31,721 nucleotides of DNA. It comes from Crocinitomicaceae bacterium (lineage in GTDB: Bacteria; Bacteroidota; Bacteroidia; Flavobacteriales_D; Crocinitomicaceae). The notes below the pieces were generated by a model. The model was not told where the DNA came from and ran no database searches. It saw only the letters and a list, made by a program, of their open reading frames with translations. A program made the translations under genes and the position numbers. Below, in pieces: positions 17,033-24,229 of this stretch (position 1 is the stretch's first letter; each line of letters opens with the position of its first letter). Location: assembly GCA_015662935.1 (NCBI GenBank), contig DQTF01000116.1, positions 1 to 31,721 on the forward strand. Direction: 5' to 3'.

Positions 17033-17172
17033 TCTCCTCCCCTAGCTCCCAAAAAAAGGGGAAAATCCATGCTTGCTAAAATTCACACTAGAAAAGAAAA
17101 GATACTTTGATAATTTTTAATCTATAGCTTCACACATCTACTTTTTCTCCCTTTGGAGGGGGCTTAGGAGGA
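17033..17172. repeat. REP/MITE-like imperfect inverted repeat
   Basis: Left arm 17035-17065 (TCCTCCCCTAGCTCCC then A7 and GGGGAAAA) and right arm 17142-17172 (TTTTCTCCCTTTGGAGGGGG then CTTAGGAGGA) are imperfect complements across about 76 bases of A/T-rich spacer. The C/G-rich arms stand out in a low-GC intergenic region. The CCTCC...CCCTTTGGAGGGGG style recalls dispersed palindromic intergenic repeats in other Bacteroidota genomes. No coding sequence lies within it. Confidence 0.6.
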
Positions 17173-17240
17173 AGCTAAGAGCATCAAAGAAATATAGAAC
17201 CTTTTTTATTAAAAATAAAGCACTACAACTCGCTTTTTTT

Positions 17241-17248
17241 TAATTTTA
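17241..17248 (+). promoter_or_regulatory. Candidate -7 box of pgk
   Basis: TAATTTTA, then CATC, then the ATG at 17253: the same box-to-start distance (four bases) as before the SCO gene and the 6509 glycosyltransferase. A preceding T run is visible but no clear -33 element. Confidence 0.4.
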
Positions 17249-17252
17249 CATC

Positions 17253-18452
17253 ATGCAAAACATTCACACCTATAATTTCCAAGACAAACGCGCATTGATT
17301 CGTGTAGATTTTAACGTTCCAATTAATAAAGAAACGTTAGAAATAACAGATGACACAAGGATTTGTGCCGCTGCTCCAACCATTAAAATGATTTTAGAAA
17401 AAGGCGGTTCAGTTGTTTTGATGTCCCACATGGGAAGACCAAAAAATGGACCTGAAGATCGTTTTTCTTTAAAGAATATCATTGCGCATTTTTCTAAAGT
17501 GATAGGTGTTGATGTTAAATTTGGTGGAGATTGCATTGGCAAAGAAGCAAACGAAATGAGTGCCAATTTGCAAGCGGGAGAAGTGATGTTATTGGAAAAC
17601 CTTCGTTTTTACAAGCAAGAAACTGCTGGAAATGAAGAGTTTGCAAAGCAACTAGCAAAGCATGGTAATGTTTATGTGAATGATGCTTTCGGAACGGCTC
17701 ATCGAGCGCATGCAAGCACAACGGTTGTGGCAAAATTTTTTCCGAATGATAAACTATTTGGCCTTTTAATAGAAGGGGAGATTAAAAGCGTTGACAAGGT
17801 GTTAAATTCTACCGAAAAACCTTTGACTGCAATTGTCGGTGGAGCAAAGGTCTCTTCTAAGATTACGATTATAGAAAGGTTGCTTAGTACTGTTGACAAC
17901 CTCATTGTTGGAGGAGGAATGGCTTACACATTTGTAAAAGCACAAGGAGGAAAGGTTGGAAATTCACTCGTTGAAGATGATTTTTTAGAAGTTGCTACTA
18001 AGATTCTTCGAGAAGCACAGGAGAAGGGGGTCAATTTATACATCCCAGTAGATTCAGTAATTGCAGACACATTTAGCAACGAGGCAAATATTGAAGAAGT
18101 TTCTATTTCGGAGATTCCAGATGGTTGGATGGGACTTGACGCAGGAACGCAAACGAAGAAAGATTGTGCTGAAATTATTCGAAAATCTAAGGTCATTTTA
18201 TGGAACGGACCAATGGGTGTTTTTGAAATGGAGAATTTTCAATCGGGAACTAAAACAATTGCAGAAGCAATCGTTGAAGCAACCTCTAACGGTGCTTTTT
18301 CTTTGATTGGTGGAGGTGATTCTGTCGCAGCGATTAATAAGTTCAACTTAGCAGACAAAGTAAGTTACGTTTCGACAGGTGGAGGAGCGATGTTGGAATA
18401 TTTGGAAGGAAAAGAATTACCGGGAATTGCGGCAATAAAAAGTAGTAATTAA
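17253..18452 (+). CDS. pgk: Phosphoglycerate kinase
   Basis: A 399-residue glycolytic enzyme converting 1,3-bisphosphoglycerate and ADP to 3-phosphoglycerate and ATP. The signature RALIRVDFNVPI is at about 13-24, the substrate-binding MSHMGRPK near 57-64, NDAFGTAHRAHAST near 143-156, the hinge/nucleotide region VGGAKVSSKI near 193-202, WNGPMGVFE near 317-325 and the ATP-phosphate loop GGGDSVAAI near 352-360. Length is normal. It has its own promoter-like box directly before the ATG. Its stop overlaps the stop of the convergent pirin gene by three to four bases, so no separate terminator exists between them. Confidence 0.97.
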   Translation: MQNIHTYNFQDKRALIRVDFNVPINKETLEITDDTRICAAAPTIKMILEKGGSVVLMSHMGRPKNGPEDRFSLKNIIAHFSKVIGVDVKFGGDCIGKEANEMSANLQAGEVMLLENLRFYKQETAGNEEFAKQLAKHGNVYVNDAFGTAHRAHASTTVVAKFFPNDKLFGLLIEGEIKSVDKVLNSTEKPLTAIVGGAKVSSKITIIERLLSTVDNLIVGGGMAYTFVKAQGGKVGNSLVEDDFLEVATKILREAQEKGVNLYIPVDSVIADTFSNEANIEEVSISEIPDGWMGLDAGTQTKKDCAEIIRKSKVILWNGPMGVFEMENFQSGTKTIAEAIVEATSNGAFSLIGGGDSVAAINKFNLADKVSYVSTGGGAMLEYLEGKELPGIAAIKSSN

Positions 18453-19315
18453 TCCTCAATCAATACGCCCATTTTGCCTATCTGATAATCGCGCATTGCC
18501 TCCATTATCTCGGCTTCTGTGTTCATCACAAATGGACCGTGTTGCACCATTTTTTCTTTAATGGGAACACCTCCAAGAATTAAATATTCTACTGTTGAGT
18601 TGGCTGTAATTTTAATTTCTTTCGCATTGTTTTCAAATAGAATGAGTGATTTTGGATCGACGATTCCATGCCCTGAGATGCAAATATCTCCGTTAATAAC
18701 GTAAATCATCAGGTTGAATTTTTCTTCAATCACCAACTTCTGGACTCCTTCTTTTTGAGCGTTACTCCATATAATCAACAACTCAGAATCACCATTCATT
18801 GCTCCTTTTACAGCATTGTATTCTCCAGTAATAACTTTGCTCCGAACAAGTTTGTCATCAGAAAAGAAGTGTGGAATATCCTTTTCGTGAGAATGCTGAT
18901 AACTCGGTTCTTTGCTTTTATTGGTTGCAGGAGAATTAATCCATAACTGGATGATTTCTGTTGCACCATTAACTGCAGCAATCGCATCCGAAGGTCTTTC
19001 GCTGTGCACAATTCCTAATCCTGCGTTCATCCATTGCACTTCTCCTTTCATTGCAACTTGATTATTACCCCTGCTGTCCCGATGGTTGATTTCTCCATTA
19101 ATAACAAAAGTCACAGGACTAAATCCTCGGTGTGGGTGAGGTCCAATTCCCTGCTGCATTGCGGGTTTTCTACTCGTGTATTTAAAGTTGCCGTGATGCA
19201 AGAGTAAAAACGGATCAAACTGAGGTACATTATTCGTTGGTAATGCTTGTTTAAGCATTATTCCTCCCATGTTAATATCAAATGACGGAATGATTTGTTC
19301 TACTTTTCGTAACAT
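18449..19315 (-). CDS. Pirin family protein
   Basis: A 288-residue bicupin. The N-terminal cupin holds the pirin metal site: His60 and His62 in GPHPHRGFSPVTF and His104/Glu106 in GIVHSERPS, all present. Pirins bind iron; some oxidise quercetin, others regulate metabolic enzymes or transcription. The real role here is unknown. The gene follows an FMN reductase gene by nine bases, a frequent pairing in Bacteroidota, which suggests a redox or aromatic-compound response. It ends over the tail of pgk. Confidence 0.92.
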   Translation of the reverse strand: MLRKVEQIIPSFDINMGGIMLKQALPTNNVPQFDPFLLLHHGNFKYTSRKPAMQQGIGPHPHRGFSPVTFVINGEINHRDSRGNNQVAMKGEVQWMNAGLGIVHSERPSDAIAAVNGATEIIQLWINSPATNKSKEPSYQHSHEKDIPHFFSDDKLVRSKVITGEYNAVKGAMNGDSELLIIWSNAQKEGVQKLVIEEKFNLMIYVINGDICISGHGIVDPKSLILFENNAKEIKITANSTVEYLILGGVPIKEKMVQHGPFVMNTEAEIMEAMRDYQIGKMGVLIED

Positions 19316-19324
19316 ACTATTTAT

Positions 19325-19855
19325 TTAAAGGGCATTTTTAAATTCGCTTATTTTTTCATTCAAAACTGCTCCAAGCTCTTCATTTTGAATTGATTGATCT
19401 GAAAAGTTGTCGTAAAATGAAGGCAAAGAAAAAGTAGCAATGACATTTGCTCCTAAATGTGGGAAACTTGCGGCTGCAGAGTTGAGAACTGTTTGTCCAC
19501 CTCTTGCTCCAGGAGAAGTTGCTAGTAATAACATTGGTCTTTCTCCCCACAATTTTGGGTTGATTCGCGACATCCAATCCATTGCATTTTTAAATGCTGC
19601 TGAATAAGACCCGTTGTGCTCTGCTAAAGAAACAACCACCCCGTCCGCAGATGCGATTACATCAATTAATCGCTGTGCATCTTTCGGAATTCCTTTTTCG
19701 TTTTCAAAATCAACACCATAAAGAGGTAAATCGTAATCGTTTAAATCGAGAACGATTGTTTCTGAATTGTCTATTTTATTTGCAGAATATACAGCCAATC
19801 TTTTGTTGATTGATTCTTTACTGTTGCTTCCTCCTAGTGCTATTGTTTTTTTCAT
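19325..19855 (-). CDS. NAD(P)H-dependent FMN reductase family protein
   Basis: A 176-residue flavodoxin-like reductase. The N-terminal phosphate-binding loop reads LGGSNSKESINKRLA (7-21), and SLAEHNGSYSAAFKNAMDW (about 77-95) with ATSPGARGGQ (about 111-120) form the flavin site and family signature. Such enzymes reduce FMN, quinones, azo dyes or metals with NAD(P)H. It starts the two-gene group with pirin. Two direct copies of TTAAGATGT lie just upstream (19865-19873 and 19900-19908), possible regulator sites. Confidence 0.9.
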   Translation of the reverse strand: MKKTIALGGSNSKESINKRLAVYSANKIDNSETIVLDLNDYDLPLYGVDFENEKGIPKDAQRLIDVIASADGVVVSLAEHNGSYSAAFKNAMDWMSRINPKLWGERPMLLLATSPGARGGQTVLNSAAASFPHLGANVIATFSLPSFYDNFSDQSIQNEELGAVLNEKISEFKNAL

Positions 19856-19861
19856 AGTGTA

Positions 19862-19908
19862 AATTTAAGATGTTTCTCTTTGTTAGACGTTAACCTAAAT
19901 TAAGATGT
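19862..19908. repeat. Direct repeat TTAAGATGT upstream of FMN reductase-pirin
   Basis: TTAAGATGT occurs at 19865-19873 and 19900-19908, start-to-start distance 35 bases; flanks extend the match to 11 of 12. Between them is TTAGACGTTAACCTAA (19883-19898), a partly symmetric stretch. The rest of the 171-base gap to 20027 shows nothing I recognise. Confidence 0.4.
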
Positions 19909-20026
19909 ATAGAACCTTCTTACCCGCATGGAAAATAAAATATTGAATAACCAATGTAAAAGGGAATGACTCTCGATTTCAAATTTCGTCTACAAAATGC
20001 TTCAGTCGAAAACTCGAACAGCGCAT

Positions 20027-20596
20027 CTATTTAAACCTCATTCCTTTCACTTTACTCAGTGCCTCGGGTGTTATACCAAGATAAGAAGCAATCATTTTTT
20101 GTGGTACACGTTGAATAATATCAGGATAGGTTTCCATAAAATGCTCGTACCTTTCAATCGCGCTTGCAGAAATGAGCATAATTATTCGTTTTTGCATTGT
20201 AGCCATTCTTCGCAACATACCCACCGTTCTATCTTTATCATTGATAGCTGCAAGGGGTAAAAACAATTCGTTAAAATCAGCTTGACTGACCACTTCTACT
20301 TCTGAGTCTTCTAGGCAATCGATGAATAGTTCAGAAGGGTTGTCGTCTTTTGAGCCGTCTGCCATCAACCATCCTTCAGGAGCAAACATAAAGATATGTT
20401 CTTTACCTTTTTCATCGATGATGTAACTTCTGAGCATTCCCTTTTTTACGAAGTAAAGGTTCGTATTAATACCTCCTTGTTGCTGAAGAACATTTCCTTT
20501 TTTAACGGAGAGAATTTTCACACTTGCCTTTAACTCTGCCAATTTAGGAGAATGATTTATTTCTGCTTCTGCAAGAGTTTCTCGGAAAGAACGCAT
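20027..20596 (-). CDS. Crp/Fnr family transcriptional regulator
   Basis: A 189-residue regulator with an N-terminal cyclic-nucleotide-binding-like beta barrel (about 25-115, including LQQQGGINTNLYFVKKGMLRSY) and a C-terminal winged helix (about 145-189, QKMIASYLGITPEALSKVKG as recognition region). No Cys cluster for an iron-sulphur centre is visible. Residues for cAMP binding are not conserved, as is usual in Bacteroidota members. Its ATG follows the TAG of the DinB-like gene with no gap, so it is read as the last gene of the LemA-M48-DinB group. Confidence 0.9.
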   Translation of the reverse strand: MRSFRETLAEAEINHSPKLAELKASVKILSVKKGNVLQQQGGINTNLYFVKKGMLRSYIIDEKGKEHIFMFAPEGWLMADGSKDDNPSELFIDCLEDSEVEVVSQADFNELFLPLAAINDKDRTVGMLRRMATMQKRIIMLISASAIERYEHFMETYPDIIQRVPQKMIASYLGITPEALSKVKGMRFK

Positions 20597-21061
20597 CTAT
20601 ACCAATTTTGAGATTCCCATCATAACACCAATGTGAACCGCTTCGTGGATGTTGTTGAACTCAATTGCTTCATCAACATTGTTCAATTCTACATTCAACC
20701 CGGTCATAAATTGCGTATAATCTGTTTGGCAAATTCTTTCATAATCTTTTTCTAGCAGGTCAACTAACTCTAAAGAACGAATTTTTAAGTCTTCAAACTC
20801 CTTCTTAGAAAGTGTTTCTTTTCCAGTTGCACCTTTCTTGAATAAGTGAACGATGTTTTTGTCTAAGTGGAGTTCATTTCCTGATAAACCATAGATTAAT
20901 AGTTGCTGAACGACAACAATATGACCGAAGTTCCATAGCATTGAGTTAGAAAATCCAGCAGGAACGGTAGTTAGTTGCTCGTAGGAGAATTTACCCATTA
21001 AATCTAGCACAAAAAGCCTTGTAGAACGGAGTGTGTTTATGGAGTATTGTATATTTTTCAT
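20597..21061 (-). CDS. DinB-like protein
   Basis: A 154-residue four-helix protein of the DinB/YfiT-like superfamily. The motif NFGHIVVVQQLL (about 44-55) and the C-terminal NNIHEAVHIGVM (about 136-147) supply the His residues (His47, His139, His143) that form the usual metal site. Members include thiol transferases and proteins with unknown activity; no DNA repair role should be read from the name. The gene starts five bases after the M48 peptidase stop and abuts the Crp/Fnr gene. Confidence 0.82.
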   Translation of the reverse strand: MKNIQYSINTLRSTRLFVLDLMGKFSYEQLTTVPAGFSNSMLWNFGHIVVVQQLLIYGLSGNELHLDKNIVHLFKKGATGKETLSKKEFEDLKIRSLELVDLLEKDYERICQTDYTQFMTGLNVELNNVDEAIEFNNIHEAVHIGVMMGISKLV

Positions 21062-21066
21062 TGCTT

Positions 21067-21990
21067 CTATAATCGTTGTTCCAAAATTTCTATTCTCTTC
21101 GTGATTGGAGGGTGTGTTGCAAACAAATTTCTAAGTTTTGCTAAAAAACCTGTTTTCACACCACTATTTTCGATAAACATTTGCTTCACATCATTGCTTT
21201 TCACGTCCACTTCTGGGTTGGTAGAAATTTTTCGCAATGCGGAGGCAAGTGCATGAGAGTTTTTGGTTAATTCAACTGCTCCGGCGTCTGCTAAATACTC
21301 TCTTTTTCTCGATAATGAAAACCGAAACAGTAATGTTAAGAAATAGCCAAGTGTTGCTATTACCACAGCGATGATTAATATTTTAGGATCCATTTTACTA
21401 TCTCTTCTTCTACCTCCAAACATAAAAGAACGCATTCCAACCTGGATGAGAAAACCAAAAATTCCGACAAAAACAATAGAAATGATGAGTAAACGAACAT
21501 CTTTGTTGCGAATATGCGTTAGTTCATGGGCAATTACTCCTTCTAGTTCATCGTCGGTTAAGCGTTCGATAATCCCAGATGTAAGTGTAACGGAAAAAGA
21601 TTTGGTGTCAATTCCAGAAGCAAAAGCATTGAGTCCAGGAGAGTTAATGACAAATAATTTCGGCATTGTCATTCCAATAGACATGCATAAATTTTCTGTC
21701 ATGTTGTAAATTTTCGTATTCTCTTTTCGAGAAAGGGATTTTGCCTTTGTAGAGCGTTTGATAATTGCTGTGTGAGAAAAATAAGCAATCAAAAACCAGA
21801 CACCTACTCCCACAATGACAAAAGGAACAGTTCCTAGGAATGCTTCATTCACAACTTCCATGTTGGGTTGGTACCCGATAAAGAAAACAAGGTAAGTTCC
21901 TCCCAAAATAATGGCAGGAAAAGAAATTAAAAGCAAAAGGGACTTGAAGTTATTTTGCCTTATTTGCTTTTGTAGTCCGATGTAACTCAT
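21067..21990 (-). CDS. M48 family metallopeptidase (HtpX-like)
   Basis: A 307-residue inner-membrane zinc protease. Hydrophobic segments at about 17-38, 54-72, 166-185 and 204-223 surround a cytosolic catalytic site: HELTH (His155, Glu156, His159) and the third ligand Glu231 in REYLADAGAVEL. HtpX-type proteases degrade misfolded membrane proteins. The LemA gene lies seven bases upstream; LemA plus M48/HtpX is a recurrent pair across bacteria, so a joint membrane role is likely. Confidence 0.94.
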   Translation of the reverse strand: MSYIGLQKQIRQNNFKSLLLLISFPAIILGGTYLVFFIGYQPNMEVVNEAFLGTVPFVIVGVGVWFLIAYFSHTAIIKRSTKAKSLSRKENTKIYNMTENLCMSIGMTMPKLFVINSPGLNAFASGIDTKSFSVTLTSGIIERLTDDELEGVIAHELTHIRNKDVRLLIISIVFVGIFGFLIQVGMRSFMFGGRRRDSKMDPKILIIAVVIATLGYFLTLLFRFSLSRKREYLADAGAVELTKNSHALASALRKISTNPEVDVKSNDVKQMFIENSGVKTGFLAKLRNLFATHPPITKRIEILEQRL

Positions 21991-21997
21991 ATAAATA

Positions 21998-22561
21998 TTA
22001 AAATTTAATCTCTGGAGCTTCGTCTAGTTTTGCTCTTTGAATTTCTCCTAAATCAAACATCGGTTGCGGAGTCATTTTTTTTATGTTTGCTACAAAATTG
22101 GTTGGAATAGATTCAATTGCCGTATTTAATTCTTTTGTTGCTGAGTTAAAGAAACGTCTAACAGCAGCTAGTTTATTCTCAACATCAGAAATTTCGTCCT
22201 GCAATTGTAAAAAATTGGCACTTGCTTTTAGGTCTGGGTATGCCTCAACTTGAATGTTGAACCCACCCATTGCAGCAGTCAATTCATTGTTTGCATCAAT
22301 TTTATCATTAATCGTTTTTGCACCCATTGCGCGCGTTCTTGCCTCAGTAATACGAGTCAAAACACCACTTTCATGATCCATGTATCCTTTAACAGTAGAA
22401 ATCAACTGAGGGATTAAATCGTAACGCTGTTTTAATTGTACGTCAATATCAGCAAACGCATTTTCTCTGTTGTTTTTTAGGGCAACTAATTTATTGTTAG
22501 CAGAAATATACCATAGTATCACTACTGCTCCAATTCCTAATAAAATCCATAATCCTGTCAT
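21998..22561 (-). CDS. lemA: LemA family protein
   Basis: A 187-residue protein with one N-terminal membrane segment (about 3-20) and a helical bundle. Family features include NRENAFADIDVQLKQRYDLIPQL (about 36-58), YMDHESGVLTRITEAR and a YPDLKASANFLQLQDEIS stretch near 108-125, then the FNSATKELN motif. LemA function is not well defined; the pairing with an HtpX-like protease suggests membrane protein quality control. A minus-strand TATCTTTA box at 22592-22585, 23 bases ahead of the start, could drive this four-gene group. It is transcribed divergently from the sigma factor gene. Confidence 0.93.
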   Translation of the reverse strand: MTGLWILLGIGAVVILWYISANNKLVALKNNRENAFADIDVQLKQRYDLIPQLISTVKGYMDHESGVLTRITEARTRAMGAKTINDKIDANNELTAAMGGFNIQVEAYPDLKASANFLQLQDEISDVENKLAAVRRFFNSATKELNTAIESIPTNFVANIKKMTPQPMFDLGEIQRAKLDEAPEIKF

Positions 22562-22609
22562 AATAATTGTGTTAAATTTTTACCTAAAGATATAAAATTT
22601 GTTGGGAAT

Positions 22610-22638
22610 TGTAACTTTTCTGTAACTTGTTAGTCTTA
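22610..22638 (+). promoter_or_regulatory. Candidate ECF-type promoter for the sigma factor
   Basis: TGTAAC at 22610-22615, 17 bases, then GTCTTA at 22633-22638. This resembles TGTAAC / CGTC-type sites that I recall in front of Bacteroidota ECF genes. TGTAACTT is repeated at 22621-22628, giving an 11-base direct repeat. It would start transcription shortly before the ATG at 22657. Confidence 0.45.
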
Positions 22639-22656
22639 CACTTGAAAGAAAAGCGA

Positions 22657-23139
22657 ATGACTCAAAAAGAGTACAATAAAGCAGTGGATGAATTTTCGGA
22701 TAATATATTCCGATTTGCATTGAAGCATCTTAGAAACGAGATGTCCGCTAAAGATATTGTGCAAGAGACATTTACAAAAGTTTGGATAAAGCATGAAGAG
22801 GTTAGTTACGAGAAAGTAAAATCTTATTTATTTACAACGGCTTACCATGCTATTGTTGATTGGGCAAAGAAAGAAAAACGCTCTGGTGATATTGAACAAA
22901 CCGAAGAAAGAGGAGCAACCCAAAGCATGAATTTTGAAGTGCAAGAGGTTTTGACAGAAGCATTAGAGAAATTACCAGAAATTCAAAAATCTGTTGTGCT
23001 TTTGAGAGATTATGAAGGTTATAATTACGCAGAAATAGCAAAAATCACCCAATTGAGTGAGTCTCAAGTGAAGGTGTATATTTTTAGAGCGAGAAAAACG
23101 TTAAAAGAGTATATAAAGAGATTGGATTTGGTGGTGTGA
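22657..23139 (+). CDS. ECF-type RNA polymerase sigma factor
   Basis: A 160-residue sigma-70 family protein of the extracytoplasmic-function type. I use ATG 22657 (MTQKEYNKAVDEF); an upstream TTG at 22627 would place the start inside the candidate promoter. Region 2 (about 10-75) contains RFALKHLRNEMSAKDIVQETFTKVW, and region 4 (about 105-155) contains LPEIQKSVVLLRDYEGYNYAEIAKITQLSESQVKVYIFRARK, the promoter-recognising helix-turn-helix. The next gene, 25 bases downstream, encodes a probable membrane-anchored anti-sigma factor. Confidence 0.95.
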   Translation: MTQKEYNKAVDEFSDNIFRFALKHLRNEMSAKDIVQETFTKVWIKHEEVSYEKVKSYLFTTAYHAIVDWAKKEKRSGDIEQTEERGATQSMNFEVQEVLTEALEKLPEIQKSVVLLRDYEGYNYAEIAKITQLSESQVKVYIFRARKTLKEYIKRLDLVV

Positions 23140-23164
23140 AGTTGAAATAAACGATTAGAATAAA

Positions 23165-24229
23165 ATGGAAAAAATAAGTGTTTTTAATTATGAAGCGTTC
23201 TACCTCGATTTCCTTGAAGGGAATTTGAATGAGGTGGATACCGTTTTGTTTTTAGAATTCTTATCGGCAAACCCAGATCTAAAAATGGAGGAAGACGATT
23301 TACCAATATTCTCGGAAGAAAGCATCGCACTAGATTTAAAAACCAAAGAAAACTTAAAGCACCACACAGAAGATGAGCTTGTCGTTTTGGCAAACATAGA
23401 ACATTTTTTAATTGCCCAAGTAGAAGGAATTATTTCTCCTGAAAAGTCGAAAGAGGTTGACTCTTTTGTTGCTGCTAATTCCGTTTTCTCAAAAGAAAAA
23501 GCATTGTATAACAGTGCTTATTTTATAGCGGATGAACGCATTGTTTTTGAAAACAAGCAATCTTTGAAACGAAAGAAAGCGATAGTTCTTTGGCCGTATT
23601 ACGCAGCCGCAGCAAGTTTACTTTTGGCGATGCTAGTGTGGTACTCTAATTCTAACGGAAAGCTGGAACAACAAAATCTTTTCGCAGATGATACGATAGA
23701 AAAAAACATTCAAAACACTGATAGTGATACCCTTGTAAAAGAAGATGTTGTTTTAGAAAATAACAATGACTCTAAAAAAATGAATGGAGCTACAGAGAAT
23801 TATTCTCCAAAAAACAACCCAATCTTCAACGAGGAGAACAACATTTCTCATTTGCCAATCGCGAGGAATAACTCGGTAGAGAATGATAATCAAACAGTGA
23901 TTGCAGACAATTCACCATCTCCAAAGAAAATGAAAGAAATTGTCAAGAAAAAGAAGTCAATCATCCCTTCTATTGAAAACATTGAGTTGACTCTGGTTTC
24001 TAGCAATGAACAATTAATGGCCAATTCCGAAGTCGCAAAAGAAGAGAATAATGATTATGCTTCGATTTATTTTTCAGATGTGGCAAATCCGATAGAACCA
24101 ATGACCAGCTTTGTCGCTAAAAAAACGAAGACAGAAGTTGATTTTAGACGTCAGAAGAAAACAGAAACAAAGCCAAGTAAAATTTATTTGAAAATCGGGA
24201 AGTTTGAATTCTCCAGAAAGAAGCACTAA
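23165..24229 (+). CDS. Putative membrane anti-sigma factor with duplicated N-terminal module
   Basis: A 354-residue protein with a basic cytoplasmic region, one membrane segment at about 139-160 (IVLWPYYAAAASLLLAMLVW) and a periplasmic tail of ~190 residues rich in Asn, Glu, Asp and Lys, probably disordered. Residues 8-46 and 78-116 look like two copies of one module (N-x-E-x-F near the start, EG, then F-x-x-AN). Position directly after a sigma factor gene, a single membrane pass and N-terminal repeat support an anti-sigma role, but no zinc-binding ZAS motif or FecR signature is visible. This is inference from context. Confidence 0.65.
   Translation: MEKISVFNYEAFYLDFLEGNLNEVDTVLFLEFLSANPDLKMEEDDLPIFSEESIALDLKTKENLKHHTEDELVVLANIEHFLIAQVEGIISPEKSKEVDSFVAANSVFSKEKALYNSAYFIADERIVFENKQSLKRKKAIVLWPYYAAAASLLLAMLVWYSNSNGKLEQQNLFADDTIEKNIQNTDSDTLVKEDVVLENNNDSKKMNGATENYSPKNNPIFNEENNISHLPIARNNSVENDNQTVIADNSPSPKKMKEIVKKKKSIIPSIENIELTLVSSNEQLMANSEVAKEENNDYASIYFSDVANPIEPMTSFVAKKTKTEVDFRRQKKTETKPSKIYLKIGKFEFSRKKH

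Noticed and set aside
16975..17252. RNA gene or riboswitch in the largest intergenic gap
   Set aside because: The only structure is the imperfect C/G-rich inverted repeat; no tRNA-like fold or known riboswitch core was found by eye.
19997..20260. 87-residue + strand frame near the Crp/Fnr gene end
   Set aside because: Mostly antisense to the regulator's conserved helix-turn-helix and no promoter or family signal.
20597..21061. DinB-like gene as DNA damage polymerase
   Set aside because: It is the DinB/YfiT metal-bound helical fold, not the Y-family polymerase that shares the name.
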